A DNA stretch of 6,270 nt from an uncultured Thermoproteales archaeon (GCA_946480885.1 CAMLLK010000068.1:1-6270); one strand, 5' to 3'; numbered from the stretch's first letter, positions 1 to 6,270 are shown. Program-made: numbers and translations. The notes: generated by a model from the letters alone, not told the origin.

Positions 1-2
1 CA

Positions 3-545
3 TTAGTGAGGGGGTTGAGGAAATTAGCCCCGCTGGGGGGCAGAACTATATTAATCACGGGGGCCGGCGGCGGAGTTGGAATACACGCAGTACAGTTGGC
101 CAAGGCAATGGGGGCTAGAGTCATAGCCGCCACCAGCCCAGGTAAAGTGGACCAGGTGGCTAAATACGCAGACTACGTAGTGTCTAGTAGAGACTTTTCA
201 GAAGAGGTGAAAAAACTAGGGGGGGCCGACGACGCCGTGGAGTGCGTAGGTGGACCCACGCTAGAACAGACAGTGAGGTCTCTAAATTGGGGCGGCAGAG
301 TGGTGTTGATTGGAAACGTCGACCCAAAACACACCTCATTGCCCCTAGGGCTTTTGATACTAAAAGAGATAGAGATACTGCCGGTGATACAAGGCGGAAG
401 AAAAGACTTAGAAGAGGCGCTTCGTCTAATTGCACAAGGAGTAGTCAAGCCAGTATATACAACCCACAGCTTTACAGATCTTCCAAAACTCTTAGAAGAG
501 ACGCAGAGGGGGGGCTACATAGGGAGGAGAGTGTTGAAGATTTAA
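3..545 (+). CDS. Medium-chain (zinc-type) alcohol dehydrogenase/quinone oxidoreductase family protein, C-terminal part
   Basis: This is the C-terminal 180 or so residues of an MDR-superfamily oxidoreductase. The frame is open to the window edge, so about 150 N-terminal residues are probably missing, given the usual family length of 330-350. What remains is the nucleotide-binding Rossmann domain and the closing strands. The glycine motif GAGGGVG (fragment residues 20-26) is followed by the helix IHAVQLAKAMG, and further on come VECVGGPTLEQ and LNWGGRVVLIGN, all typical of the family. The residue after the second beta strand (VIAATSPGK) is not acidic, which hints at NADP(H) rather than NAD(H); this is inference. 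Catalytic and structural zinc ligands would lie upstream of the window, so neither metal dependence nor substrate can be judged. A GTG at base 6 is an internal valine codon, not the start. The gene converges with galE. Family call is firm; exact enzyme unknown. Confidence 0.88.
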   Translation, partial: LVRGLRKLAPLGGRTILITGAGGGVGIHAVQLAKAMGARVIAATSPGKVDQVAKYADYVVSSRDFSEEVKKLGGADDAVECVGGPTLEQTVRSLNWGGRVVLIGNVDPKHTSLPLGLLILKEIEILPVIQGGRKDLEEALRLIAQGVVKPVYTTHSFTDLPKLLEETQRGGYIGRRVLKI

Positions 546-618
546 CACCGGGCCCCCCGCCTCCTTAGCCAAGTGTATACAACCACTACTGTGAATAACG
601 CCGCGGTGACTAAAGTGT
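546..618. other. Convergent intergenic gap between the dehydrogenase and galE
   Basis: These 73 bases separate two genes that end facing each other, so both transcripts should terminate near here. The left part is a GC-rich stretch with a pyrimidine run (about 550-566) just after the dehydrogenase stop. There is no clear poly-T tract on either strand, so I do not mark a specific terminator. No gene or RNA is visible. Confidence 0.6.
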
Positions 619-1554
619 CTACCATAGCTCCTTGGCTAAATCCTCTGCAGTCTTTCTCACAGCCTCTGCGCTCGTCATAGCGGGGCTCCACTTAGTTAAT
701 TTCGACAGTTTTGAAATAGAGAGAGCCATGTATTTAACATCTCCAGGCCAACCCCTCCCGTCTGAAGTGGCGGGGGCTAGTTTAATCTCTGGAGCCAGCC
801 CCAAGACCTCCGCCACTATTTTTGCAATTTCTAAAACTCTAACAGAGTCCACATTCCCAACGTTAAGTGCTAAGTAGTCAAGGCCGAGTTCTGTAAATCT
901 CCTCCACGCAGCCAACGTGGCGTCTACGGCGTCTTTTATATATAGATAGCTCTTACTCTGAGTCCCGTCTCCCAACACCTCTAAGACTTTTGGGTTTTTC
1001 TTCAACTTCATTATAAAGTCGTAAATCACGCCATGTCTAAGCCTAGGCCCTACGATATTTGCATACCTAATGACTAAACACCTCAAGCCGTATAGCCTGG
1101 CGTATGCCCCACACATAACCTCGCCAGCGGCTTTTGCCGCGCCGTATACCGAAATAGGCTTATAAGGCGCTTCCTCCGGCGTGGGGATCACCTCAGCGTC
1201 TCCATATATTGTAGAAGACGAGGCGAACACCACAGTCTTGACCCCGGTCTGTCTCGCCCACTCTAAGACGTTGAATGTGGCTACGACGTTTTCGTTAAAG
1301 TGCACTTGGGGCTCTGTAGTTGATAGCCTAACTTCTGGATTGGCGGCGAAGTGAAAGACAACTTCTCCTCTGACGTCGACGCCCCACTGGGGGTCTTTTA
1401 AATCTCTTATATACAGCTCTGCTTCTTTGTTTACAAACTCTCTCCTACCGCTAGATAAATTATCTACCACAGCCACTTCGTAGCCCTCTTCTATTAGTCT
1501 ATCTACGAGGTGGCTGCCTATAAAACCCGCGCCGCCCGTCACTACGATTTTCAT
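619..1554 (-). CDS. galE: UDP-glucose/UDP-galactose 4-epimerase (NAD-dependent extended SDR)
   Basis: Predicted cytosolic enzyme of 311 residues that interconverts UDP-glucose and UDP-galactose using bound NAD. The sequence shows the extended short-chain dehydrogenase pattern: GGAGFIG at residues 7-13 for NAD binding, D31 at the end of strand 2 (VVDNLSSG), FHFAANPEV near 67-75, the catalytic serine region ASSSTIYG (111-118), and Y137-x3-K141 in SVYGAAK. RYANIVGPRLRHG and GDGTQSKSYLYIKDA are typical of GalE-like epimerases. From memory it closely resembles the structurally characterised Pyrobaculum calidifontis enzyme. The ATG at 1554 is chosen because it opens directly into MKIVVTGG; a longer reading to 1635 would add 27 non-conserved residues and overlap aroA. 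The gene starts 20 bases after the aroA stop and lacks a GAGG/GGTG ribosome site, fitting a leaderless transcript from the TATA-like box just upstream. Epimerisation of other UDP-sugars cannot be excluded. Confidence 0.93.
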   Translation of the reverse strand: MKIVVTGGAGFIGSHLVDRLIEEGYEVAVVDNLSSGRREFVNKEAELYIRDLKDPQWGVDVRGEVVFHFAANPEVRLSTTEPQVHFNENVVATFNVLEWARQTGVKTVVFASSSTIYGDAEVIPTPEEAPYKPISVYGAAKAAGEVMCGAYARLYGLRCLVIRYANIVGPRLRHGVIYDFIMKLKKNPKVLEVLGDGTQSKSYLYIKDAVDATLAAWRRFTELGLDYLALNVGNVDSVRVLEIAKIVAEVLGLAPEIKLAPATSDGRGWPGDVKYMALSISKLSKLTKWSPAMTSAEAVRKTAEDLAKELW

Positions 1555-1572
1555 ACAACACAATACGTCAAG

Positions 1573-1580
1573 GTTTAAAA
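1573..1580 (-). promoter_or_regulatory. Putative TATA box for galE, overlapping the aroA stop codon
   Basis: On the minus strand TTTTAAAC lies about 22 bases upstream of the galE ATG (1554), preceded by an AT-rich tract (1581-1590). No Shine-Dalgarno-like sequence lies between it and the ATG. The box-to-ATG distance is nearly the same as for tyrS in this window, which supports a leaderless start. The box includes the aroA TAA (1577-1575), so this would be a promoter internal to the operon. The spacing is slightly short of the usual 25-27 bases; AT-richness by chance is the alternative. Confidence 0.45.
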
Positions 1581-2768
1581 ATATAATAAAGATGAGGGCC
1601 AGGACTTCGCCACTGGAGAGATGTCGTCTATACAACCACCTACTATTTTAGCGGCGGCTAGGGCCATTAAGGCAATTCTATGGTCGCCGTGGCTTTGAAA
1701 AACCACGCCCCTAGCACCGGGGGGGCCTTTTATGTACAAGACGCCGTCTTGATATTTCGCGTCGACTCCTAGTCTATACAAGACGTCTAACACAGTGGCT
1801 ACTCTATCGCTTTCTTTATATTTAAGCAACTCGACGCCTCTAATAACAGATCGTTTAGACACAGTGGCCGCCGCCAAGGCGACTGGCATCACCAAGTCTG
1901 GATTATGGCCGAGATCTACCTCTACTCCGTTGTAGAACCCCCCCTCTATTTCTAACACTCGGCCGCGGCGCGCCACGTAGGCCCCCATCTCTTTAAAAAT
2001 ATCTAAAATAGCCAAATCTACATTTGAAAAGACGCCCTCGATCTCCGCCCGGCCTCCAGTAGCCGCCGCGGCGACGGCTAAAAAAGAGGCGAGGCTGAGG
2101 TCGCCGGGGGTCTCTAACTCGCCAGGGCTCTTTGCAGCCCCCCTCACCTCAATTACGTCGTTTATCTCCACGCCGACGCCGAATTTTCTCAACACTTCAG
2201 CAGTGGCTTCTACAAAAGCCCAAGACTTTCTCTCGCCTAGCGGCTTCACGACGCCATGCCCCACTAAAGCAGATAAAAACATCAATCCAGAGATATATTG
2301 AGAAGAGACGTCCGACTTCACTTCTGCCTCTATTCTCTCAAACCTCCTCCCTTCTATCAACACCGCGCCTGGTACTTTAGTTACTTTAGTCAATTTCTGT
2401 AACACTGCTATCAACTCGTCTATTGGCCTCCCTTTTAAACTCCCTCCGTATAGAACCGCCGTGTGCCCAGGGACACCTGTGTATAAAGCCACGGCTGTCC
2501 TGAGAGTAAAACCGCTCTCCATTACGTTAAACACCCGACGGGGCTCAGGCTCTCTACTCTCGATTTTCACAATAGAGCCAGAAATTTGGAGATTGGCTAT
2601 GGGCTGTATTGCCCTCGCCATGGCCACTACGTCGTCGCTCCACTCCACTCCTCTAATTGTTGTAGGGCCTTGTGCAATAGCCGCCGTTAGTAAATATCTC
2701 TGTGTCACTGGTTTAGACGGCGGCGCGGCAAATCTCCCCTCTACTCTACCTGCCTCTACGCACAACAT
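1575..2768 (-). CDS. aroA: 3-phosphoshikimate 1-carboxyvinyltransferase (EPSP synthase)
   Basis: Sixth step of the shikimate pathway: transfers the enolpyruvyl group of PEP to shikimate 3-phosphate. The protein is 397 residues, slightly shorter than the common 410-430. Visible family motifs in order: PPSKPVTQR (16-24; K19 and R24 match E. coli K22 and R27), ESGFTLR (84-90; the PEP-binding glycine region), LKGRP (111-115), SDVSSQY (152-158; shikimate-phosphate site), the HNPDLVMP segment (288-295) with catalytic D291 matching E. coli D313, KYKESDR (316-322) with E319 matching E. coli E341, SHGDHRIA near the end, and a late lysine in VAKSW. P20 stands where serine is usual and F87 where threonine is usual. 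The ATG at 2768 is supported by GAGG (2781-2778) nine bases upstream. The gene overlaps aroB by 23 bases, indicating co-transcription and probably translational coupling. Confidence 0.93.
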   Translation of the reverse strand: MLCVEAGRVEGRFAAPPSKPVTQRYLLTAAIAQGPTTIRGVEWSDDVVAMARAIQPIANLQISGSIVKIESREPEPRRVFNVMESGFTLRTAVALYTGVPGHTAVLYGGSLKGRPIDELIAVLQKLTKVTKVPGAVLIEGRRFERIEAEVKSDVSSQYISGLMFLSALVGHGVVKPLGERKSWAFVEATAEVLRKFGVGVEINDVIEVRGAAKSPGELETPGDLSLASFLAVAAAATGGRAEIEGVFSNVDLAILDIFKEMGAYVARRGRVLEIEGGFYNGVEVDLGHNPDLVMPVALAAATVSKRSVIRGVELLKYKESDRVATVLDVLYRLGVDAKYQDGVLYIKGPPGARGVVFQSHGDHRIALMALAAAKIVGGCIDDISPVAKSWPSSLLYF

Positions 2769-3768
2769 ATCCCAACGCCTCTACCACGTCTTCAATCTTT
2801 ACTTTTTCCAACACCCACTTTCCCAGCCTTACTACTAAAGGCATGTAGATATAGTCTCCTCTCTTCTTCTTGTCGTATTTTATCAAAGAGGCGGCTTTCT
2901 CTATCTGGTTGACGTCTATATAGGTGGGGAGTTCAAAACTCTCTAACAGCTTTGTAACTCTTTCCACAGTCTCCTCTTTTAAATACCCCATTTTTTGTGA
3001 GAGTCTTAACTCAGCCACCATCCCGACTGAGACAGCCTCCCCGTGGAGGAGGCCGAATACTCTCTCCACTGCGTGGCCTATTGTGTGACCTACGTTTAAC
3101 ACCTGTCTAATCCCTCTCTCTTCAAATTCGTCTAATTCAACCACCTCTGCCTTCTTCTGGAGAGAGCGGTAGATTACATACGAGAGAGTTGAGTCCTCTC
3201 TCCCCAAGGCCTTTTCTACATTTGCCTCAAGCCAGTGGAAAAACTCCTCGTCTAGCGACACTCCGTACTTCACCACCTCGGCGAAGGCCGATCTATAGAC
3301 TCTACTAGGCAGAGTGTCTAGCCACTTTAAGTCGCAGAGAATCGCCTTAGGTTGGTAGACCACTCCTACTAAATTCTTCACAGGTCCCCAGTCCACCGCC
3401 CCCTTGCCCCCCAAGGCGGCGTCTACCATAGCTAAGAGAGTAGTTGGGACGTTGACGAGCCCCACCCCCCTCATATACGTACCGGCGGCGAAAGTCACTA
3501 CGTCTAGAAGAGCCCCACCCCCCACTGCGTAGATTGTACTAGACCTATCCACCCCCACCTCTCTAAAAAATTGGTAAATCTTAGTCAATGTAGACAAGTC
3601 CTTCACCTCTTCGCCGCCCTTTAGAACTAGAGTGGGGGCGTCTGGCAGAGGGCTGTTGAGCCCCTCTTCGACGACTACAACAACGTCTCTCCCGTAGTTT
3701 TTATAGTCTAGGCCTCTTCCGACGACTACTTCAGTGACGCCTCGGCTGTGTCTATAGAATAACTTCAT
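2746..3768 (-). CDS. aroB: 3-dehydroquinate synthase
   Basis: Second step of the shikimate pathway: converts DAHP to 3-dehydroquinate with NAD and a divalent metal. The 340-residue protein shows the NAD-binding [19 protein letters not shown] (83-101), [16 protein letters not shown] (107-122) and [10 protein letters not shown] (131-140). The three metal ligands expected for the family are present: E164 in FAEVVKYG, H228 in [11 protein letters not shown] and H242 in [10 protein letters not shown]. The usual GGKTGVN is GGKGAVD here (120-126). Sugar-phosphate cyclases that make other cyclitols share this fold, but the aroA and transketolase neighbours argue for dehydroquinate synthase. The ATG at 3768 is supported by GGTGA (3780-3776) seven bases upstream, matching the anti-Shine-Dalgarno end of archaeal 16S rRNA. 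It overlaps the tktC stop by four bases (ATGA), a typical coupling arrangement. Confidence 0.94.
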   Translation of the reverse strand: MKLFYRHSRGVTEVVVGRGLDYKNYGRDVVVVVEEGLNSPLPDAPTLVLKGGEEVKDLSTLTKIYQFFREVGVDRSSTIYAVGGGALLDVVTFAAGTYMRGVGLVNVPTTLLAMVDAALGGKGAVDWGPVKNLVGVVYQPKAILCDLKWLDTLPSRVYRSAFAEVVKYGVSLDEEFFHWLEANVEKALGREDSTLSYVIYRSLQKKAEVVELDEFEERGIRQVLNVGHTIGHAVERVFGLLHGEAVSVGMVAELRLSQKMGYLKEETVERVTKLLESFELPTYIDVNQIEKAASLIKYDKKKRGDYIYMPLVVRLGKWVLEKVKIEDVVEALGYVVRRGR

Positions 3769-4709
3769 CTGAGTCTCACCAACTCCTCTGCCCTAGCTGC
3801 GATGTTTTCCGACGTGAGGCCGAAGTATTGGTACAACTCTTGTGGACTCTTTGCAGTTCTGCCGTAGGACTTCAGCCCCATTATCGCCATTTTAGTAGGC
3901 CTAGTCTGAGAGAGATATTCAGCAACGGCTGAGCCAAAGCCTCCATAGACGAAATGCTCCTCTACTGTCAACACGGCGCCGGTCGCCTCTGCGTATTTCT
4001 CCACAGTTCTATAATCCAACGGCTTTATAGTGGGGAAGTGAACCACCGCGGCGGAGATACCTCTCTCTTTTAAAACCTGCGCCGCCTCTACTGCAAACGG
4101 CAGTACTACGCCTGTGGTGAATATAGCTACGTCGCCCCCCTCCGCCACTACATATGCACGCCCTACTTCAAACCACTCGTAGAGTCCACACGTAGTCGGT
4201 ATGTGAAAGTCACGCCCTACTCGTATATACACCGGCCCCTTTACCGCGGCGGAGGCAGTGACCGATTTATACACTTCACAAGAGTCCGCGGGGGCCAGCA
4301 CTGTGAAATTAGGCAATACTCTAAACAAGGCGATGTCTTCAAGAGCTTGATGCGACGGCCCGTCGTAGGCGTCGCTAAAACCTGCGTGCGTCCCCACTAG
4401 CCTCACAGGCAGGGCTAGTCTATCTACAGAATTCCTAGCCTGTTCCCAAGCCCGTGTCATAAAGGCGGCGAAAGTCAAGGCGTATGGCATAAAGCCGGCC
4501 AAGGCCAACCCCGCCGCCACGCCCACCATAGTCTGTTCTGCAATGCCTACGTTAAAAAACCTCTCTGGGTGTCTCTCTGCGAATAGCCTCGCCCGAGTGG
4601 TCTCGCCGGTGTCTGCCACTAAGACAACTACGTCTTTGCGCAAGTCGCCTAGGTCTGCCAACGCCCTCCCCAGCGCCTCTCTAGGAGTCAAAGTCTCAAT
4701 GTCTAACAT
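3765..4709 (-). CDS. Transketolase, C-terminal subunit
   Basis: This 314-residue protein corresponds to the second half of a conventional transketolase: the pyrimidine-binding domain followed by the C-terminal domain. It should pair with the product of the preceding gene to give one active enzyme that moves two-carbon units between sugar phosphates. Key signs are [16 protein letters not shown] (54-69), whose E58 is the conserved glutamate that activates thiamine diphosphate, and [20 protein letters not shown] (108-127), containing the substrate-site histidine H120. [12 protein letters not shown] and the [11 protein letters not shown] stretch are also typical. The ATG at 4709 has GAGG (4717-4714) four bases upstream. 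It overlaps tktN by seven bases and aroB by four, so the set is almost certainly one transcript. DXS and pyruvate dehydrogenase beta subunits share the fold, but motif wording and the partner gene favour transketolase. Confidence 0.92.
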   Translation of the reverse strand: MLDIETLTPREALGRALADLGDLRKDVVVLVADTGETTRARLFAERHPERFFNVGIAEQTMVGVAAGLALAGFMPYALTFAAFMTRAWEQARNSVDRLALPVRLVGTHAGFSDAYDGPSHQALEDIALFRVLPNFTVLAPADSCEVYKSVTASAAVKGPVYIRVGRDFHIPTTCGLYEWFEVGRAYVVAEGGDVAIFTTGVVLPFAVEAAQVLKERGISAAVVHFPTIKPLDYRTVEKYAEATGAVLTVEEHFVYGGFGSAVAEYLSQTRPTKMAIMGLKSYGRTAKSPQELYQYFGLTSENIAARAEELVRLR

Positions 4710-5506
4710 ACCCCCTCTACGTATTTCAAAGCTTCGTCTCTCGAAAGTCTCTGTCTGGCAGTGTCTTCAATAACTGGGACGCCTCTGCCTCTCACAGTCT
4801 TAGCTATCACCACGGCTGGTTTTTGACTCGACTCAGCTCTCTCCAACGCCGAAATTATTTGCCTAACGTCGTGTCCATCTACTTCAAAAACTTCAAAACC
4901 AAGTGACTTAAACCGCCCGGCCACGTCGCCTTTCCGCAACACCTCTTCGCTATGTCCATCTAACTGGACGCCGTTTAGATCTACAATAGTCACTAAATTA
5001 GTCAAGCCGTAGTGGGCGGCCACAGTGAAAGATTCCCAACTCTGTCCTTCGTCTAATTCGCCGTCTCCCACTACTAGATAAACCCTCCCCGTCTCTCCCC
5101 TTAGCCTAAGGCCGAGAGCCAGCCCCACAGCTAGACTTATGCCTTGTCCAAGAGAGCCGGAGTTGGGGACGTCTACAAACGGCGTGTCTACCTCTGGGTG
5201 GTTCTGTAGCCTACTGCCGAGGCTCCCAGTCTCTCTCAACTCGTCTATTGTTAAATACCCCATGGCGGCCGCCAAGGCGTAGACTGCATGGACTGCATGT
5301 CCTTTAGACAATACGAAATAATTTCGGTTATGGGCGCCGTTGGCTATGTGAAATTTCAACCTCCCACTTCCATAGAGCGCGGCCAGTATTTCAATTACAG
5401 ATAGAGAAGAGCCTAGATGGATGCCGGGGTCGTAGCCTGCCATCAATACTGTATACCTCCTGGCTTTACATATCAATTTTTCAAATTCTGAAACCCCTCT
5501 TTCCAC
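4703..5506 (-). CDS. Transketolase, N-terminal (thiamine diphosphate-binding) subunit
   Basis: First half of a split transketolase, carrying the diphosphate-binding domain. With the GTG start at 5506 it has 267 residues. Family signs: GIHLGSSLSVIEILAALYG (28-46) with H30 of the usual GHPGGSLS region, FVLSKGHAVHAVYA (64-77), NSGSLGQGISLAVGLALG (115-132), and the thiamine-diphosphate motif running from VVGDGELDEG (145-154) to DLNGVQLDG (176-184), with the metal-binding D148 and N178. The start is uncertain. The conserved part begins at SEFEKLICKAR. GTG 5506 is the nearest suitable codon, but a GTG at 5569 in the same frame would add 21 hydrophobic residues behind a TATA-like box, and an out-of-frame ATG at 5532 is also well placed behind another. 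The gene leads the operon and overlaps tktC by seven bases. Together the two subunits can form erythrose 4-phosphate for aromatic amino-acid synthesis. Confidence 0.85.
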   Translation of the reverse strand: MERGVSEFEKLICKARRYTVLMAGYDPGIHLGSSLSVIEILAALYGSGRLKFHIANGAHNRNYFVLSKGHAVHAVYALAAAMGYLTIDELRETGSLGSRLQNHPEVDTPFVDVPNSGSLGQGISLAVGLALGLRLRGETGRVYLVVGDGELDEGQSWESFTVAAHYGLTNLVTIVDLNGVQLDGHSEEVLRKGDVAGRFKSLGFEVFEVDGHDVRQIISALERAESSQKPAVVIAKTVRGRGVPVIEDTARQRLSRDEALKYVEGVC

Positions 5507-5552
5507 CCCGACAGTAGATACCCCTGAGACATAGAAGAGTGAAAACAGCCTG

Positions 5553-5560
5553 TATATTAA
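5553..5560 (-). promoter_or_regulatory. Candidate TATA box for the tktN-tktC-aroB-aroA(-galE) operon, proximal
   Basis: TTAATATA on the minus strand lies about 25 bases upstream of the ATG at 5532 and would give a transcript start near there, with a leader of roughly 26 bases to the GTG at 5506. It competes with the distal box at 5589-5596. Assigned from composition and spacing only. Confidence 0.35.
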
Positions 5561-5588
5561 CTTTATCACATATACAAACTAATACTGA

Positions 5589-5596
5589 GATATAAA
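5589..5596 (-). promoter_or_regulatory. Candidate TATA box for the tkt-aro operon, distal
   Basis: TTTATATC on the minus strand lies about 24 bases upstream of the GTG at 5569, so it would fit a leaderless transcript beginning with that codon, or a longer leader to GTG 5506. No Shine-Dalgarno-like site precedes any of the candidate starts. Composition and spacing are the only evidence. Confidence 0.35.
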
Positions 5597-5614
5597 GATG
5601 TGTCACATATCTGC

Positions 5615-5622
5615 TTTTAAAT
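5615..5622 (+). promoter_or_regulatory. Putative TATA box for tyrS
   Basis: TTTTAAAT lies about 22 bases upstream of the tyrS ATG at 5641, and there is no ribosome-binding sequence between them, as expected for a leaderless archaeal transcript. It sits in the AT-rich divergent region shared with the tkt-aro operon. The exact transcription start cannot be read from sequence. Confidence 0.5.
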
Positions 5623-5640
5623 AGTCTATAAATCAAACTT

Positions 5641-6217
5641 ATGGACCTATTGAAAAATGTGGAGGAGGTAGTTACAAAAGAAGAGTTTCTAAACCTCAGA
5701 GGGGGGGTGGCGTATATAGGCTTTGAGCCTCTCTGGCCTATACACATAGGGTGGTTAGTGTGGGCGTATAAACTATCCCAGTTGAGAGAGGCCGGCTTCG
5801 AGGTGATAGTTTTAATCGCCACGTGGCACGCTTGGATAAACGACAAAGGGGCTTTGGAAGAGTTGAAAAGCCAAGGGGATAGAGTAAAGACTGTATTAGA
5901 CAAAATTGGGAAGTTTAAATACGTCTATGGAGATGAGTTGGCCAGAGACCCGCAGTATTGGCAACTCGTGGTGAAAATCGCCAAGGCTACTTCTCTAGCT
6001 AGAGTAAAGAGGTCTACCCCCGTCATGGGGAGGCGGGCTGAAGAAGTGGAGTTAGATGTCTCAAAGCTACTCTACCCCATAATGCAAGTAGCCGACATAT
6101 TCTATTTAAACGTCGACGTGGCGGTGGGGGGGATGGACCAGAGGCGGGCCCATATGTTGGCTAGAGACGTGGCGGAGAAGTTGGGTTTTAAAAAACCTGT
6201 GGCGCTCCATACGCCAA
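5641..6217 (+). CDS. tyrS: Tyrosyl-tRNA synthetase, archaeal type, truncated at the 3' end
   Basis: Class I aminoacyl-tRNA synthetase that charges tRNA-Tyr in the cytosol. The first 192 residues are genuine and align, from memory, along their whole length with Methanocaldococcus jannaschii TyrRS (306 residues), so about one third is missing. Visible parts: AYIGFEP (24-30) with the tyrosine-site Y25, PIHIG (33-37) as the HIGH-type motif, VLIATWHAWINDKG (57-70), KFKYVYGDEL (91-100), and YPIMQVADI (145-153) with Y145, Q149 and D152 equivalent to the tyrosine-binding residues of the M. jannaschii enzyme, then VDVAVGGMDQRRAHMLARD (158-176). The KMSKS loop and anticodon-binding domain are absent because genomic sequence stops at base 6217, one base into codon 193. 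The frame appears to continue to a TGA at 6238-6240, but those last residues (IGRAHV) and the stop are encoded by sequencing adapter. The ATG at 5641 opens directly into conserved sequence. Confidence 0.93.
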
Positions 6218-6270
6218 AGATCGGAAGAGCACACGTCTGAACTCCAGTCACAAACGGTTATCTCGTATGC
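6218..6270 (+). other. Illumina TruSeq-type adapter read-through (not genomic)
   Basis: From 6218 the sequence is a library adapter. Bases 6218-6251 match, without mismatch, the 34-base TruSeq read-1 read-through adapter, beginning AGATCGGAAGAGC and ending CTCCAGTCAC. Bases 6252-6259 (AAACGGTT) occupy the place of an 8-base i7 index. Bases 6260-6270 (ATCTCGTATGC) match the start of the P7 flow-cell segment. The order adapter, index, P7 is exactly that of the library construct. The first adapter A is also the base added by A-tailing, so the last true genomic base is 6217. The block ends at the window edge, as an untrimmed read at a contig end would. Confidence 0.98.

Noticed and set aside
184..448. 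Antisense and alternative-frame open frames over the dehydrogenase gene
   Set aside because: Their translations have the low-complexity S/P/R-rich look of shadow frames, while the sense frame carries an intact Rossmann fold.
565..639. Inverted repeat TTAGCCAAG / CTTGGCTAA flanking the end of galE (565-573 and 631-639)
   Set aside because: The arms are only nine bases with a 57-base loop, one arm lies inside galE, and a match of this length at this range is expected by chance in a window this size.
1555..1635. N-terminal extension of galE by 27 residues to a start at 1635
   Set aside because: The added residues are hydrophobic and not part of the epimerase family, they overlap the aroA coding region, and the ATG at 1554 opens directly into the NAD-binding strand.
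576..1639. Direct repeat TATACAACCAC at 576-586 and 1629-1639
   Set aside because: Several 11-base matches are expected by chance in about 6 kb; the second copy is inside aroA coding sequence and the flanks do not match.
5530..5903. Minus-strand open frame of about 140 codons across the divergent region and the start of tyrS
   Set aside because: It lies largely antisense to clearly conserved tyrS codons, has no recognisable domain, and overlaps the promoters of both flanking transcripts.
1..6217. A novel defence, mobile or regulatory system
   Set aside because: Every stretch over 150 bases is accounted for by conserved housekeeping genes in a coherent order. I see no integrase, transposase, toxin-antitoxin pair, CRISPR repeat or unexplained conserved frame.

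Overview
The window looks like chromosomal DNA from a hyperthermophilic crenarchaeon, most likely Pyrobaculum or a close relative in the Thermoproteales. Three things point there. The tyrosyl-tRNA synthetase is of archaeal type. Transketolase is split into two genes next to shikimate-pathway genes. As far as I can recall, the epimerase closely resembles the characterised UDP-galactose 4-epimerase of Pyrobaculum calidifontis. AGA/AGG arginine and ATA isoleucine codons are frequent, and translation signals are mixed: genes inside the operon have GAGG or GGTGA sites, while genes behind TATA-like boxes have none. I cannot name the species.

Layout from left to right: (1) the 3' part of a medium-chain dehydrogenase/reductase gene on the plus strand, cut by the window edge (3-545). 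(2) A 73-base convergent gap (546-618). (3) A compact minus-strand cluster read from right to left: tktN (about 5506-4703), tktC (4709-3765), aroB (3768-2746), aroA (2768-1575) and galE (1554-619). The first four overlap by 7, 4 and 23 bases; galE follows aroA after 20 bases. (4) A divergent promoter region (about 5507-5640). (5) tyrS on the plus strand from 5641, truncated where genomic sequence ends at 6217. (6) Bases 6218-6270, which are an Illumina sequencing adapter and not genomic DNA.

The cluster makes metabolic sense. TktN and TktC should together form one thiamine-diphosphate transketolase that can make erythrose 4-phosphate, a precursor of the shikimate pathway. AroB closes the ring to 3-dehydroquinate, and AroA makes EPSP on the way to chorismate. 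GalE belongs to sugar-nucleotide metabolism. It is probably co-transcribed, but it also has what looks like its own promoter overlapping the end of aroA.

I found no previously undescribed system. The most consequential observation is the adapter at the 3' end: it creates a false stop codon and a false IGRAHV tail on tyrS. Other points worth a look are the uncertain tktN start (a missing base is possible), the SKP motif in AroA, and the likely internal galE promoter. I see no tRNA, rRNA, CRISPR array, insertion sequence or significant repeat.
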